A stretch of DNA of 64,000 nt. It comes from Alphaproteobacteria bacterium (lineage in GTDB: Bacteria; Pseudomonadota; Alphaproteobacteria; Caulobacterales; Caulobacteraceae). A model generated the notes under the pieces. That model saw only the letters and a list, made by a program, of their open reading frames with translations. It was not told the origin of the DNA and searched no databases. Positions 8,399 to 16,326 of the stretch are shown in pieces. The DNA is taken from positions 48,503 to 112,502 of the forward strand of contig JANYET010000046.1 in NCBI GenBank assembly GCA_025359785.1, read 5' to 3'. The first letter of the stretch is position 1. The number at the start of each line of letters is the position of its first letter. A program made the translations under genes and the position numbers.

Positions 8399-8827
8399 AT
8401 GGTCATGATGGACGGCAATCAGGCGGACTATTTCGCCAAGCGGCAGAAGGGCACGCTGCCCGGCGACCTTGGCATCGACTGGGACGAGGTGGCGTCCGGC
8501 AAGGCGTCCGGCCATTTCACCGTCCGCGGCGGCCACATGGCGGCCAACGGCTTCCTGCACGCCGCCTCCGTGGTCGCCCTCCTCGATACGGCCTGCGGCT
8601 ATGCCTGCGTCGCTAGCCTGCCAGAGGGCGCCACCGGTTTCACCACTATCGAGATCAAGACCAACTACCTGGGCACCGCCAAGGAAGGCGAGACCGTCGC
8701 CTGCACCGCCCGCCTGGTCCACGGTGGCCGCCTGACCCAGGTCTGGGACGCCGAGGCCGTGAACCAGACCACAGGCAAGACCATGGCCCTGTTCCGCTGC
8801 ACCCAGATGGTGCTTTGGCCGCGGTGA
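8399..8827 (+). CDS. PaaI-family hotdog thioesterase
   Basis: A 142-residue single-hotdog protein of the PaaI type, which hydrolyses acyl- or phenylacetyl-type CoA thioesters and often relieves CoA sequestration. Visible hallmarks are the MAANGFLHAASVVALLDTACGYA segment (central helix with the expected Asp of LLDTACG) and the TTIEIKTNYLGTAKEGETVACTARLVHGGR beta-sheet block. The ATG at 8399 has GGGAG only 3 nt upstream; ATG codons at 8405 and 8408 in the same frame have better spacing and may be the real start. It is divergent from the acyl-CoA ligase, consistent with a salvage role in the same pathway. Confidence 0.88.
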   Translation: MVMMDGNQADYFAKRQKGTLPGDLGIDWDEVASGKASGHFTVRGGHMAANGFLHAASVVALLDTACGYACVASLPEGATGFTTIEIKTNYLGTAKEGETVACTARLVHGGRLTQVWDAEAVNQTTGKTMALFRCTQMVLWPR

Positions 8828-8842
8828 GGCGGGTTTAGAGAC

Positions 8843-9193
8843 CTACCGTTTCTTCGCCTTCGCCGGTGTCGCCGCCACGCCTGCGGCGGCCTTGACCACC
8901 CAGGCCCGCAAGGCCGCGCGGTCGCTGAGCATGCCGTCTGGAACCACCACATAGGTCTTGCTGGCCGGCGCGTCGGGCGCATAGCGCAACGCCATAGCCC
9001 CCGGCGCCGCCAGGAACTCCGCGTTCAGAGCGCCCGATGCCTTCAGCGCCAGCCCCACGTCCGACAGCGAGGCCAGCGGCTTGCCATGGGCATAGGCCAG
9101 GATCCCGCCGAACATCGGCTTGAACACCAGCGCCAGGTCCGGCGGCGCGGCCTCGCTGAGGATCGCCTGCAAAGCCTTCGGATCGTGCGTCAT
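8843..9193 (-). CDS. TfoX N-terminal domain family protein
   Basis: A 116-residue protein of the TfoX/Sxy N-terminal domain family. The core KPMFGGILAYAHGKPLASLSDVGLALKASG matches the family pattern, and TYVVVPDGMLSD-RAALRAWV is the following block; the C-terminus is a basic KAKKR tail. Stand-alone TfoX-N proteins occur widely in alphaproteobacteria; a link to competence is established only for Sxy/TfoX of gammaproteobacteria, so no role is assigned. The start at 9193 is preceded by GAGAGG; longer readings run into the tRNA-Ser gene. It is convergent with the thioesterase. Confidence 0.85.
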   Translation of the reverse strand: MTHDPKALQAILSEAAPPDLALVFKPMFGGILAYAHGKPLASLSDVGLALKASGALNAEFLAAPGAMALRYAPDAPASKTYVVVPDGMLSDRAALRAWVVKAAAGVAATPAKAKKR

Positions 9194-9312
9194 CTTAAGG
9201 AGCCTCTCGCCTGTCGCCCCGATCCTAACCCCGCCCTTGCACAGGAGGAACCAGATGAGTAGGTTCCGCGCCTCGCTCAGCGGACCCCGGTTTCGGGTCC
9301 GGCGCCGGCTCT

Positions 9313-9404
<92 letters not shown>

Positions 9405-9519
9405 ACCCCTGTTCGCACCCATCCGCACACGGTCGTATCTGGTCGCTGAAAGCCGCCAATTCAACTGATTCATAAGGACTATTTTCTCACGCCCGTTCGC
9501 ACCTGTGCGGCGGGGTCCG

Positions 9520-9549
9520 TTGACACGGGCCCAAAGTCGGCCCTAATCT
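9520..9549 (+). promoter_or_regulatory. Candidate sigma-70-type promoter of the integrase
   Basis: TTGACA at 9520-9525 and TAATCT at 9544-9549 are separated by 18 bp, ending 28 bp before the integrase ATG. The GTATAGG repeat pair at 9551-9569 follows directly, over the expected transcription start, so binding there could repress the gene. Sequence match only. Confidence 0.5.
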
Positions 9550-9550
9550 T

Positions 9551-9569
9551 GTATAGGATTTCGTATAGG
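9551..9569 (+). promoter_or_regulatory. GTATAGG repeat pair, left end of the island
   Basis: Two GTATAGG copies (9551-9557, 9563-9569) are spaced 12 bp start to start within CTTGTATAGG-N5-GTATAGG. The same pair with the same spacing is at 23769-23787 near the other end, in the same orientation. They are candidate arm-type integrase sites or AlpA/Xis sites. Confidence 0.55.
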
Positions 9570-9577
9570 GGGCGGCG

Positions 9578-10879
9578 ATGGCGCGTCAGGTGCAGCGTTT
9601 CACGGCAATCGAAATCGAGCGATTGGCCAAGCGGCCCGTGGAGGGACTGAAGTACCTCCACGACGGTCAGGGGCTGTATCTGGCCGTCGATGGCCGCAGA
9701 GCCGGCCCTGAGGCGCGTCCGACCGCGAGCTGGGTCTTCCGCTACATGATGTACGGCAAGGCTCGGATGCTCGGCCTGGGCTCCTATCCCGACGTGCCCT
9801 TGAAGGACGCCCGTGTTGCCGCCGCTGAGGTGCGCCGGCTGAAGGCGAACCGGCAGGACCCGCTAGCCGTGAAGGACGCGGCGCGAGCCGCGCGGGAAGC
9901 CGACGCGGCCAGGGCGGTGACGTTTCGACTGGTGGCGGCCGATTACCTTCGCGCCAACCGAACGCAATGGTCGAACGCGAAGCACTCGGCCCAGTGGGAA
10001 ACGACCCTCTCGACCTACGTCTATCCGGTGATCGGCGATCTGATCGTCGGCGACATCGACACAGCGGCGGTGCTGAAGGTGCTTCGCCAAGGGGTCGCGG
10101 ACGGCAAACGATCCATCCCGCTCTGGGAGGCTCGGCCCGAGACGGCCAGTCGCGTGCGAGGCCGTATTGAGACGGTGCTGGACTACGCGAAGGTGAAGAA
10201 CCTGCGGACAGGCGACAACCCGGCCGCTTGGCGGGGAAACCTCAAGCTGGCGCTCCCGGCGCGCTCCAAGGTCCGGAGCGTGAAGCATCACGCGGCCTTG
10301 GCCGCTCGCGACATCAGCGGCTTCCTGACGGCCCTTCGAGCCCAGCAAGGCACTTCGGCCAGGGCGCTGGAGTTCGCGATCCTCACCGCCGCCCGCACCG
10401 GAGAGGTGCTGGGGACGACATGGCGGGAGATCGACCTTGCGGCGGGCGTCTGGATCATTCCGGCGGACCGGATGAAGGCCGGCCGCGAGCATCGCGTTCC
10501 GCTTTCCACTCAGGCCAAGGCTCTTCTGACCAACCTCCAGCCCGAAGTGGCGGACCCGGCCGGTCTCGTCTTCCCCGGCGCGAAGCCCGGCAAGCCGCTG
10601 TCCAACATGGCCTTCCTGATGCTGTTGCGGCGGATGAAGCAGGATGGGGTCACGGCCCACGGCTTCCGCTCGACGTTCCGTGACTGGGTTTCAGAGTCCA
10701 CCAACTTTCCGACCGAGCTTGCCGAGCGCGCGCTTGCCCACACCGTGGGAGACAAGACCGAAGCCGCTTACGCGCGCGGCGATCTCTTCGAAAAGCGTCG
10801 AGCGTTGATGGACGCATGGGCGAGCTTCGCGGGCGAAAGTACCTCGAACATCAGTGAGTTGCGGCCGGCGGCAGCCTAA
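9578..10879 (+). CDS. P4-type tyrosine integrase
   Basis: A 433-residue tyrosine recombinase of the phage P4 integrase type. An N-terminal DUF4102 arm-binding domain occupies about residues 1-110 (GLYLAVDGRR, MLGLGSYPDVPLKDAR), a core-binding SAM-like domain about 110-215, and the catalytic domain about 240-420. Catalytic residues are R273 (TAARTGEVLG), H361 and R364 (HGFRSTFRDW), H388 (LAHTVGDKTEAAY) and nucleophile Y398 (YARGD). It should catalyse integration and excision at the tRNA-Ser(CGA) 3' end. All catalytic positions are present and the length is normal, so the element may still be mobile. It reads away from the tRNA under a candidate promoter at 9520. Confidence 0.95.
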   Translation: MARQVQRFTAIEIERLAKRPVEGLKYLHDGQGLYLAVDGRRAGPEARPTASWVFRYMMYGKARMLGLGSYPDVPLKDARVAAAEVRRLKANRQDPLAVKDAARAAREADAARAVTFRLVAADYLRANRTQWSNAKHSAQWETTLSTYVYPVIGDLIVGDIDTAAVLKVLRQGVADGKRSIPLWEARPETASRVRGRIETVLDYAKVKNLRTGDNPAAWRGNLKLALPARSKVRSVKHHAALAARDISGFLTALRAQQGTSARALEFAILTAARTGEVLGTTWREIDLAAGVWIIPADRMKAGREHRVPLSTQAKALLTNLQPEVADPAGLVFPGAKPGKPLSNMAFLMLLRRMKQDGVTAHGFRSTFRDWVSESTNFPTELAERALAHTVGDKTEAAYARGDLFEKRRALMDAWASFAGESTSNISELRPAAA

Positions 10880-11015
10880 TCACCCACCGTGCGCTTACCG
10901 TGCGAATCTTTTGGCATTGTGGCCTCCGAGGACACCGCATCCCAGCGGCTACGTCGGACCACCGGCGCGTGCGGGGGTGGTGCGCATGGTGAATGTGCGC
11001 CCGTGTAAATGGGGT

Positions 11016-11049
11016 GTCCTCCGCGCGATTTCCGCGCCGAAAGGAGGAC
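11016..11049 (+). promoter_or_regulatory. Hairpin masking the ribosome binding site of the AlpA-like gene
   Basis: GTCCTCC (11016-11022) is the exact complement of GGAGGAC (11043-11049), which contains the AAGGAGG ribosome binding site of the ATG at 11053. An inner GCGCG/CGCGC pairing can extend the stem. Folding would hide the ribosome binding site and could keep translation low until it is opened. Confidence 0.5.
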
Positions 11050-11052
11050 GCA

Positions 11053-11238
11053 ATGTATACCGATGGACCGCCCAGGGCCGCCCTAACCGTTGATCAGTTC
11101 TGCGCAGCGCTCAGCATTGGCCGGACGACATTCTACGAACAGGTCCGGGCCGGCCGCATCCGGGTTCTGAAGGTTGGGACCCGAACCTTGGTGCCCACCG
11201 CAGAGATCGATGCCTTCCTGCAAAAGCTCGCCACCTGA
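11053..11238 (+). CDS. AlpA/excisionase-like helix-turn-helix protein
   Basis: A 61-residue protein with a single HTH_17-type winged helix-turn-helix: LTVDQFCAALSIGRTTFYE, then a beta wing with VRAGRIRVLKVGTRTLVP and a final helix TAEIDAFLQKL. Such proteins (AlpA of CP4-57, phage Xis-like factors) activate integrase expression or direct excision, and they usually sit between the integrase and the replication gene, as here. The ATG at 11053 has AAGGAGG 5 nt upstream; an ATG at 10993 in the same frame has no such site. It lies 8 bp upstream of the primase gene, so both are probably on one transcript. Excision control is inferred from family and position. Confidence 0.85.
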   Translation: MYTDGPPRAALTVDQFCAALSIGRTTFYEQVRAGRIRVLKVGTRTLVPTAEIDAFLQKLAT

Positions 11239-11246
11239 TACCCGCC

Positions 11247-13562
11247 ATGAGTGTTCGGTGGGGCGCGACGCCTGAAGAGTGGGCGCACTTCGATCTCATG
11301 CTGGGCGTGACAGCCGACCTGTTGCCGGTGGTGTCTAACCCGCAGGCGCAGATCAGCCCGCAGAGCCGGATGAAGAGCCTCGGCAAGACCCCCAGCACCT
11401 ACAACCGGCAGGGCTTTGTCGCGGGCCTGAAGGACTGGACGGATCGCAAGACGACCCCGCAGCAGATCGAGAAGTGGAGCCCCCAGAGTGACTATGGAAT
11501 TTGCCTCAAAACAGGCGGCGAAAACGGAATTTACGCGCTGGATATTGATCTGCCCGACGTGCAACTCAGCGATAAACTTGCCGCTGCCTTCTTGGGCTGC
11601 TTGCCCGGGGTTCTTCTGCCAGAACGGTCACGATCCAATTCTGGTAAGACCCTCCTGCTCTTCCGCCTTCGCGGAAACTACGCGAAGCGATCCTACAGGG
11701 TTGAAGGTGGCTTGGTTGAATTCCTCGGAACCGGGCACCAGTGCGTCATCGCTGGGACGCACCCTTCTGGCGTCCGCTACGCCTGGGGCCGTCGTGGAGC
11801 GGGACGGCGAGAATTTGATCGTCTCCCGGCCGAAATCCCCGATCTCACCGACCTATTCGAACAGGCGTGGGCGACGACGCGCGATGCGTTCTCACTAGAG
11901 CCCGAGCGCAGAGCCCGCGACCGCAAGGGCACCGGCACGGGCGAGCCGGTGGAAGACGACACGGCCGACTGGCTGCGGGCGAACTGGACCACCTACGGTA
12001 CCGAGGGCGGCAAGCTGTACGTGCTGTGTCCGTGGAAGGATGGGCACTCGGGCGACAGCGGCGAGACGGAAGCGGCATGGATGCTGGCCGGCACAGGCGA
12101 CTACGCCCAGGGCCATTGGGTCTGTTTGCACGCCTCATGCTCGGGCCGCACGGACGCAGAGTTCTTCAAGGCGGTGGGCCTGAAGCCAGCCCAGGCGTCA
12201 GACTTCCCCAGGGTGGCCCTGGAGGCCGCACGGGCCGATCCGGTTGCGCTTTACCTCGAAGCGACGAAGGGCCTCCCTGGTCCTGTCAGAGGCTTATCAA
12301 CCGGGGTGAAGAAGACGGCAGCCCACCCTGAAGGCGTGGTGGCCCTCCCGCTCCCCGGCTTCGAGCGCAAGCCCAATGGTGACGTGCTGGCCACTATCGG
12401 CAACGTGGCCAAGGCCGCCGCCAGCTCGGCAACCTGCGGCTACCGCCTGCGGTTCGACACCTTCCGCAGTGAGCTGGTGATTGCAGACCCCAACGCCGAG
12501 AACTGGCGGCCCATAGAAGACGCCGACGCGGTGGAGATGCGGGTCACGCTGGCCAGCCACCGCTTCGAGCCGGTGGGCAAGGAAATGATGCGGGATGCGA
12601 TCACTTTGGTGGCGCGGGATCAGCGTTTCGACACAGGGATCAACTGGCTCGAAGAAATTCTGCCCAAGTGGGACGGCATCGAACGGATCGAGACGTTTTA
12701 CGCCGACTACTTCAACACCGAGGACAGCCCGTACACGCGCGCCTGCGGGCTCTACGTTTGGACGGCTCACGCGGGCCGCATCCTCGATCCCGGCTGTCAG
12801 GCCGACATGGTGCCGGTGCTGGTGGGCGAGCAAGGCCTTCGCAAGTCCACGGGCGTGAAGGCCATGAGCCCGTCGCCCGAGTTTTTCGCCAAGATCGACC
12901 TGGGCCTGAAGGAGGCTGACATGTCGCGCTCGCTGCGCGGCGTGCTGGTGGGGGAACTGGACGAACTGAAGGGTCTTGCCGGTCGCGAGAGCGAGGCGAT
13001 CCGCGCCTTCGTCACCAAGACGCATGAGCGGTGGACGCCCAAGTACATGGAGCATGACACGACGTTCGCCCGTCGCCTGCTATTCCATGGCACCAGCAAC
13101 AACCCGCACTTCCTGGCCGATCCAACGGGCGAGCGCCGCTGGCTCCCCATGATGGTGCTGGGCATGGTGGACACCGACCGGATCACGGCCGACCGCGATC
13201 AGCTCTGGGCGGAGGCGCGCGAGCGGTACAAGCGTGATGGCATTCTGTGGCAGGAGGCTGAGCGGCTTGCGCGCTTCGAGCATGCGGCCTTCAAGGAGCA
13301 TGACCCGTGGCAAGGGCCGGTGGGGCGCTGGTTGGATCAGGCCGAGACGGGCGGCTGCGCGCCCAGGTACAACGCGCGCGGCGTGACAGGCGAGGTGGTC
13401 ATGGTCATGGCCCTGGGCATGGAGCCGGCGAAGATTCAGAGGCGCGATCAGATGCGGCTGGCTGGTGTCATGAAGGCGCTGGACATGGTGGGTGATCGCC
13501 GCCGGCAAGCGGACGGTAAGCCGCTGCGCGTGTGGGTCGATGCGAACAGCGACTTGGGTTGA
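11247..13562 (+). CDS. Primase-polymerase / VirE-type superfamily 3-like helicase (replication protein of the island)
   Basis: A 771-residue replication protein. The N-terminal 200 residues resemble a bifunctional primase-polymerase (AEP) domain, with ALDIDLPD near 97-104 as the likely metal-binding acidic pair and GHQCVIAGTHPSGV as the His-containing motif. A Cys/His segment (CPWKDGHSG, then CLHASC) follows near 250-300. The second half is a VirE-family ATPase: Walker A variant GEQGLRKST near 526-534, Walker B VLVGELDEL near 566-574, and a sensor-like GTSNNPHFLADPTGERRW. Such proteins start replication of satellites and integrated plasmids, as P4 alpha does. The GTTCCAACCT repeat array just downstream is a candidate binding origin. 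No good ribosome binding site precedes the ATG, suggesting coupling to the AlpA-like gene. Confidence 0.88.
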   Translation: MSVRWGATPEEWAHFDLMLGVTADLLPVVSNPQAQISPQSRMKSLGKTPSTYNRQGFVAGLKDWTDRKTTPQQIEKWSPQSDYGICLKTGGENGIYALDIDLPDVQLSDKLAAAFLGCLPGVLLPERSRSNSGKTLLLFRLRGNYAKRSYRVEGGLVEFLGTGHQCVIAGTHPSGVRYAWGRRGAGRREFDRLPAEIPDLTDLFEQAWATTRDAFSLEPERRARDRKGTGTGEPVEDDTADWLRANWTTYGTEGGKLYVLCPWKDGHSGDSGETEAAWMLAGTGDYAQGHWVCLHASCSGRTDAEFFKAVGLKPAQASDFPRVALEAARADPVALYLEATKGLPGPVRGLSTGVKKTAAHPEGVVALPLPGFERKPNGDVLATIGNVAKAAASSATCGYRLRFDTFRSELVIADPNAENWRPIEDADAVEMRVTLASHRFEPVGKEMMRDAITLVARDQRFDTGINWLEEILPKWDGIERIETFYADYFNTEDSPYTRACGLYVWTAHAGRILDPGCQADMVPVLVGEQGLRKSTGVKAMSPSPEFFAKIDLGLKEADMSRSLRGVLVGELDELKGLAGRESEAIRAFVTKTHERWTPKYMEHDTTFARRLLFHGTSNNPHFLADPTGERRWLPMMVLGMVDTDRITADRDQLWAEARERYKRDGILWQEAERLARFEHAAFKEHDPWQGPVGRWLDQAETGGCAPRYNARGVTGEVVMVMALGMEPAKIQRRDQMRLAGVMKALDMVGDRRRQADGKPLRVWVDANSDLG

Positions 13563-13588
13563 AATGCTGGCCGGCCTCATGTCTTCGC

Positions 13589-13813
13589 AGGTTGGAACAA
13601 GCCGTTTTTCCGCGGCCATCGAGCGTCGTCGCGTTCCGACCTCGGGCCACTTGTTCCAACCTCGTTCCAACCTCAAGATCGGAAAATAACTCAACGAGAT
13701 CAGCTCTGTACCAACCGTACCGACCTCTTTTCCTATAAGGAGGCTGGGGGCCTAAATGGGGTTGAAATACGCCCCGGGACAAACAAAAGGATTGAGGTTG
13801 GAACGGTCGGAAC
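13589..13813. repeat. Iteron-like array of GTTCCAACCT-type 10-mers (candidate origin or operator array)
   Basis: This fills a 409-bp non-coding gap (13563-13971). Exact GTTCCAACCT or its complement occurs at 13589-13598, 13653-13662, 13664-13673 and 13795-13804. Close variants (GTTCCGACCT, GTACCAACCG, GTACCGACCT, GTTCCGACCG) are at 13633, 13708, 13717 and 13804. Several are spaced 9-11 bp, about one helical turn, and both orientations occur. Position right after a primase-helicase gene suggests an origin like that of P4, but a repressor array is also possible. The rest of the gap has A-rich patches and GC-rich alternating purine-pyrimidine stretches (13898-13915 and 13951-13967). Confidence 0.65.
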
Positions 13814-13971
13814 AGACCGCCCCCCATCTCGGTGGAGGGCGTTGCAACCATCGCGCGGAGGGAACAGGAGGCGGAAATGACCGCAATTTACGGAGCAGTA
13901 CGCGCACGCGCGCGAGACGCGAGGAGAGCATAGAGTTTTGACTGTCCTTCGCGCGCACGCACGCGAGGCTC

Positions 13972-14229
13972 TTAGATATCGATCTGCGAACCGAGCTTGG
14001 CCGCGATAGCTCCGAGTAGCGCGCCTGGTTCTTGCCCTATGGCGCGAGCCATCACCACGAACTCCAGGAAGTCGAGCCGCCGCTCCCCGATCTCGACCTT
14101 GGCCACGAAAGACGGCGACTTGCCCATGCGCGTGGCGACATCGCGTTGAGTGAGTCCGGCAGCGGCGCGGGCGGCAACAAGCTCCTGCACGGCGGCGCGG
14201 TACGACTCTGATGACACCCAACGACGCAT
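13972..14229 (-). CDS. XRE-family helix-turn-helix regulator
   Basis: An 85-residue single-domain XRE/Cro-C1 protein. The HTH is ARAAAGLTQRDVATRMGKSPSFVAKVEIGERRLDFLEF, with recognition helix SPSFVAKVE. The family normally starts about 25 residues before the HTH, which favours the ATG at 14229; an ATG at 14283 in the same frame would add 18 residues. It is transcribed away from the membrane-protein gene at 14323, and a TTGCT-N11-AGCAA palindrome lies in between, so it probably represses its own and the divergent promoter. In satellites such proteins often control the switch to excision and replication. Confidence 0.85.
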   Translation of the reverse strand: MRRWVSSESYRAAVQELVAARAAAGLTQRDVATRMGKSPSFVAKVEIGERRLDFLEFVVMARAIGQEPGALLGAIAAKLGSQIDI

Positions 14230-14273
14230 TGCGGCGGCGACCCCCGTAGGGGATCGGCTACCGCCCGCGCGCC

Positions 14274-14302
14274 TTGCTCCCATTTTAGAAGCAACTATGC
14301 TC
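14274..14302 (+). promoter_or_regulatory. Candidate promoter with operator for the XRE regulator
   Basis: TTGCTC (14274-14279) and TATGCT (14296-14301), 16 bp apart, read as a weak -35/-10 pair toward the gene at 14323. TTGCT (14274-14278) and AGCAA (14290-14294) form a palindrome between the two hexamers, the classical place for a repressor site. Confidence 0.4.
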
Positions 14303-14322
14303 GCGCTTGCACGGAGGGGACT

Positions 14323-15042
14323 ATGAGACGACTAGGACGCCTGACCCCGATGGTGGGCCTCGCTGGTGTGCTCCTCGCCGCATCGCTTGCTCACGGAGCG
14401 CCTGATGCTGTGACGGCGAGTGCGTCCGATCAATCTACGACCGCCGTACCCGGCGAGCCGGCAGCAAGCCCAACCCCGGATGATGCCAACAAGGCCGTCG
14501 CGAGATGGCTGAACGATCCTTCCCGCCAAACAGTCACCCCTCCAAAGGATGACTACGCGACCGCCTTGAAGCGGGCCGAACAGGCAACAGGGGTCCCGTT
14601 GTCTCAATCACCTCGCCAGCCTCAGCTTAAGATGGGATTGGACGGTCTGGTGGTGGGCGATGGTGGCCAGCCTCCTGCACCCGTCCGCTCTCGCCAGCAG
14701 CCGTCCGCTCTGTATTGGTGGGCCGATCACGCCGGCCAAATCGCTGGCGGCCTCGCTCTCCTCGCAGCGGCAGGATCGGGCCTCTGGATTTTCCGAACAG
14801 AGCCCCGACAGGCGGTTCGCCGGCTGGCCTGTGTCGCGGGAGTTGCTGGTCTCGCTCTGCTCCCAGTCAGCCTCAGCGCTCTAGGCACGCCGGTCCCCCA
14901 AATGGTCACCGGAGGGACCGTGGAACTGTCAGCCGTCATCGGCGCGCTCCTGTTCGGCGCGGTCCTGATGGTCGCCCGAGCGATGCGCTGGGTTGCGGCG
15001 GGGATCGCGATGGACCGCCAACATCAGACCGATTTGGGCTGA
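14323..15042 (+). CDS. Exported membrane protein of unknown function
   Basis: A 239-residue protein with an N-terminal signal peptide (LAGVLLAASLAHG-A), then a Pro/Ser/Thr-rich extracytoplasmic stretch to about residue 135, then three hydrophobic helices around 140-155, 165-185 and 195-220, with a short hydrophilic C-terminus. An excellent ribosome binding site GGAGGGG lies 4 nt before the ATG. I do not recognise the family. It is followed 6 bp later by a small lipoprotein gene, and both may alter the envelope of the host cell (for example exclusion of other phages); that role is a guess from context. Confidence 0.75.
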   Translation: MRRLGRLTPMVGLAGVLLAASLAHGAPDAVTASASDQSTTAVPGEPAASPTPDDANKAVARWLNDPSRQTVTPPKDDYATALKRAEQATGVPLSQSPRQPQLKMGLDGLVVGDGGQPPAPVRSRQQPSALYWWADHAGQIAGGLALLAAAGSGLWIFRTEPRQAVRRLACVAGVAGLALLPVSLSALGTPVPQMVTGGTVELSAVIGALLFGAVLMVARAMRWVAAGIAMDRQHQTDLG

Positions 15043-15048
15043 AGGCGG

Positions 15049-15402
15049 ATGGCTGCGGGAATGCGACTGAAGGTTCTATCTCTGGCCTGGGCGGCGGCCC
15101 TGGGTGGTTGCACCACCACGCTCACGCTGCCGGTCCAGGCGACGATGCAAGGTACGCCTGAACGTCTCACGGGGACGGCGACAGGGCACCTTGATGGCGC
15201 TGGCGAACTTCGCCTCACGTCAACCACCACCGGAGCAGTGTGCCAAGGCAAGTTCGTCTACACGCAGCCGCGCGAGGGTAGCGGCACGCTGTCCTGTTCC
15301 GACGGGCGAAGCGGCCCCTTCAAGTTTGCCTCGACCGGCTCGCGCGGGACAGGTGACGGGGCTCTCGACGGCACCCCCTTCACATTCACGTTCGGACTGT
15401 AG
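15049..15402 (+). CDS. Small putative lipoprotein
   Basis: A 117-residue protein with a lipoprotein signal: a basic start, a hydrophobic LSLAWAAALGGC segment and lipobox LGGC, so Cys21 would be lipidated. The mature part is rich in Thr, Ser and Gly with alternating beta-strand-like segments (TLTLPVQATMQG, GAGELRLTSTTTG, GKFVYTQPREGSGTLSCSDGRSGPF), suggesting a small beta-barrel or sandwich. The ATG at 15061 in the same frame is an alternative start. It lies 6 bp after the membrane-protein gene, probably in one operon, and a GC hairpin follows the stop. Function unknown. Confidence 0.75.
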   Translation: MAAGMRLKVLSLAWAAALGGCTTTLTLPVQATMQGTPERLTGTATGHLDGAGELRLTSTTTGAVCQGKFVYTQPREGSGTLSCSDGRSGPFKFASTGSRGTGDGALDGTPFTFTFGL

Positions 15403-15412
15403 GATCACGGTG

Positions 15413-15431
15413 GGCGGAGCCTGTCTCCGCC
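15413..15431 (+). terminator. Stem-loop after the lipoprotein gene (weak terminator candidate)
   Basis: GGCGGAG (15413-15419) pairs with CTCCGCC (15425-15431) around a 5-nt loop, 11 bp after the lipoprotein stop. No T-run follows directly, so intrinsic termination would be weak. Confidence 0.4.
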
Positions 15432-15531
15432 ATTTGAGCCTGTTTTCGCTTAGAAATGACCCGTTCGCGAAACCACTATTCGAACCCCTATACAAATTGA
15501 TGGCCTCATCACGACCGAGACCCGCCGGTCT

Positions 15532-16326
15532 TTACCGGGACTGAACGGACCCGGGCTGCGCACAATGAGATCGGATCGGGCAACCAGCCAGCGGATTTCT
15601 TGGTGTCTCCAGCTCAAGCTTCTCCGCAACCTCGCTCGCTCCATGCACCAGCTTCAAGAGTTCTTTGTTCCCAAGGACGGCAAAGATGGCGGCGAGGATG
15701 AGCACCCCGAGCGGTTTCAGCACGACCTCCAGCAGAGCGACCCGAAACGCGTCAACAAGGCCGGAGACTGCGCCGCCGGTTCCTTTCAGCATCGATGCTC
15801 GCGTGTAGTTGCCACCCACCTCGCGGCTTCGAGTGGCGCCCAAGTAGGCAACTCGAATTCGGTCCATCCACGTGGCCTCGGCGTCCAAGGAGGTGACCCG
15901 GCAGTACGATGCTAGGTCCCGAAAATCCTTTGAGAGACGTGCCCGCATCCGCAGGGCCGAGAACGATCCTTGGACCCACACGATTGCGTCCTCTTTCCAA
16001 CTCGCGAGGTCGGACTTACAGGGAAAAAGCCCGACCATGAGCCCGCCGGTGGGGCCTAGCGAATATACGAGCGCGGCTCCCTGCTCGATTGCCCAGCCGG
16101 AACCATCGATCTTGTGGCGGCGCAGCGGCCGATTGCCAAAGTGGACGCGCACCTGATTGGTCCCGACACGTCGGACGTAGAACGAAAAATTGTCCCCAAG
16201 TTCGGTGAAGCCTGGGATGCGATCTGCCTCGGCAATACCGTCCCTCTTGATCAATTCTGACAGGTATTGAAACTCGATCTGGCGGCGACGATACCGCTCC
16301 CACGACTTTGAAAACAATGTGGTCAC
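15532..16326 (-). CDS. Conserved hypothetical protein with one transmembrane helix (third gene of the giant-protein operon)
   Basis: About 264 residues from a GTG at 16326 that has a GGAGCGGGGG-like site upstream. The N-terminal two thirds is a soluble domain with GAALVYSLGPTGGLMVGLFPCKSDLA near 83-108. One strong hydrophobic helix follows at about 199-219 (LLEVVLKPLGVLILAAIFAVLG), then a short tail. I do not recognise the family. It is the last gene of a leftward series, 140 bp after the Abi-alpha gene. The reading frame just upstream encodes a protein-like peptide in another frame (ending ISEKEVAASLG) that joins this one if a G is removed from a G5 run at 16335-16339, so the gene may be frameshifted and originally longer. 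A membrane-bound partner of the upstream proteins is a reasonable guess. Confidence 0.65.
   Translation of the reverse strand: MTTLFSKSWERYRRRQIEFQYLSELIKRDGIAEADRIPGFTELGDNFSFYVRRVGTNQVRVHFGNRPLRRHKIDGSGWAIEQGAALVYSLGPTGGLMVGLFPCKSDLASWKEDAIVWVQGSFSALRMRARLSKDFRDLASYCRVTSLDAEATWMDRIRVAYLGATRSREVGGNYTRASMLKGTGGAVSGLVDAFRVALLEVVLKPLGVLILAAIFAVLGNKELLKLVHGASEVAEKLELETPRNPLAGCPIRSHCAQPGSVQSR

Noticed and set aside
13589..13813. CRISPR array
   Set aside because: The repeats are 10 bp, occur in both orientations with irregular short spacing, and no cas gene is present. The same holds for the 16-17 bp tandem repeats at 26945 and 35538.
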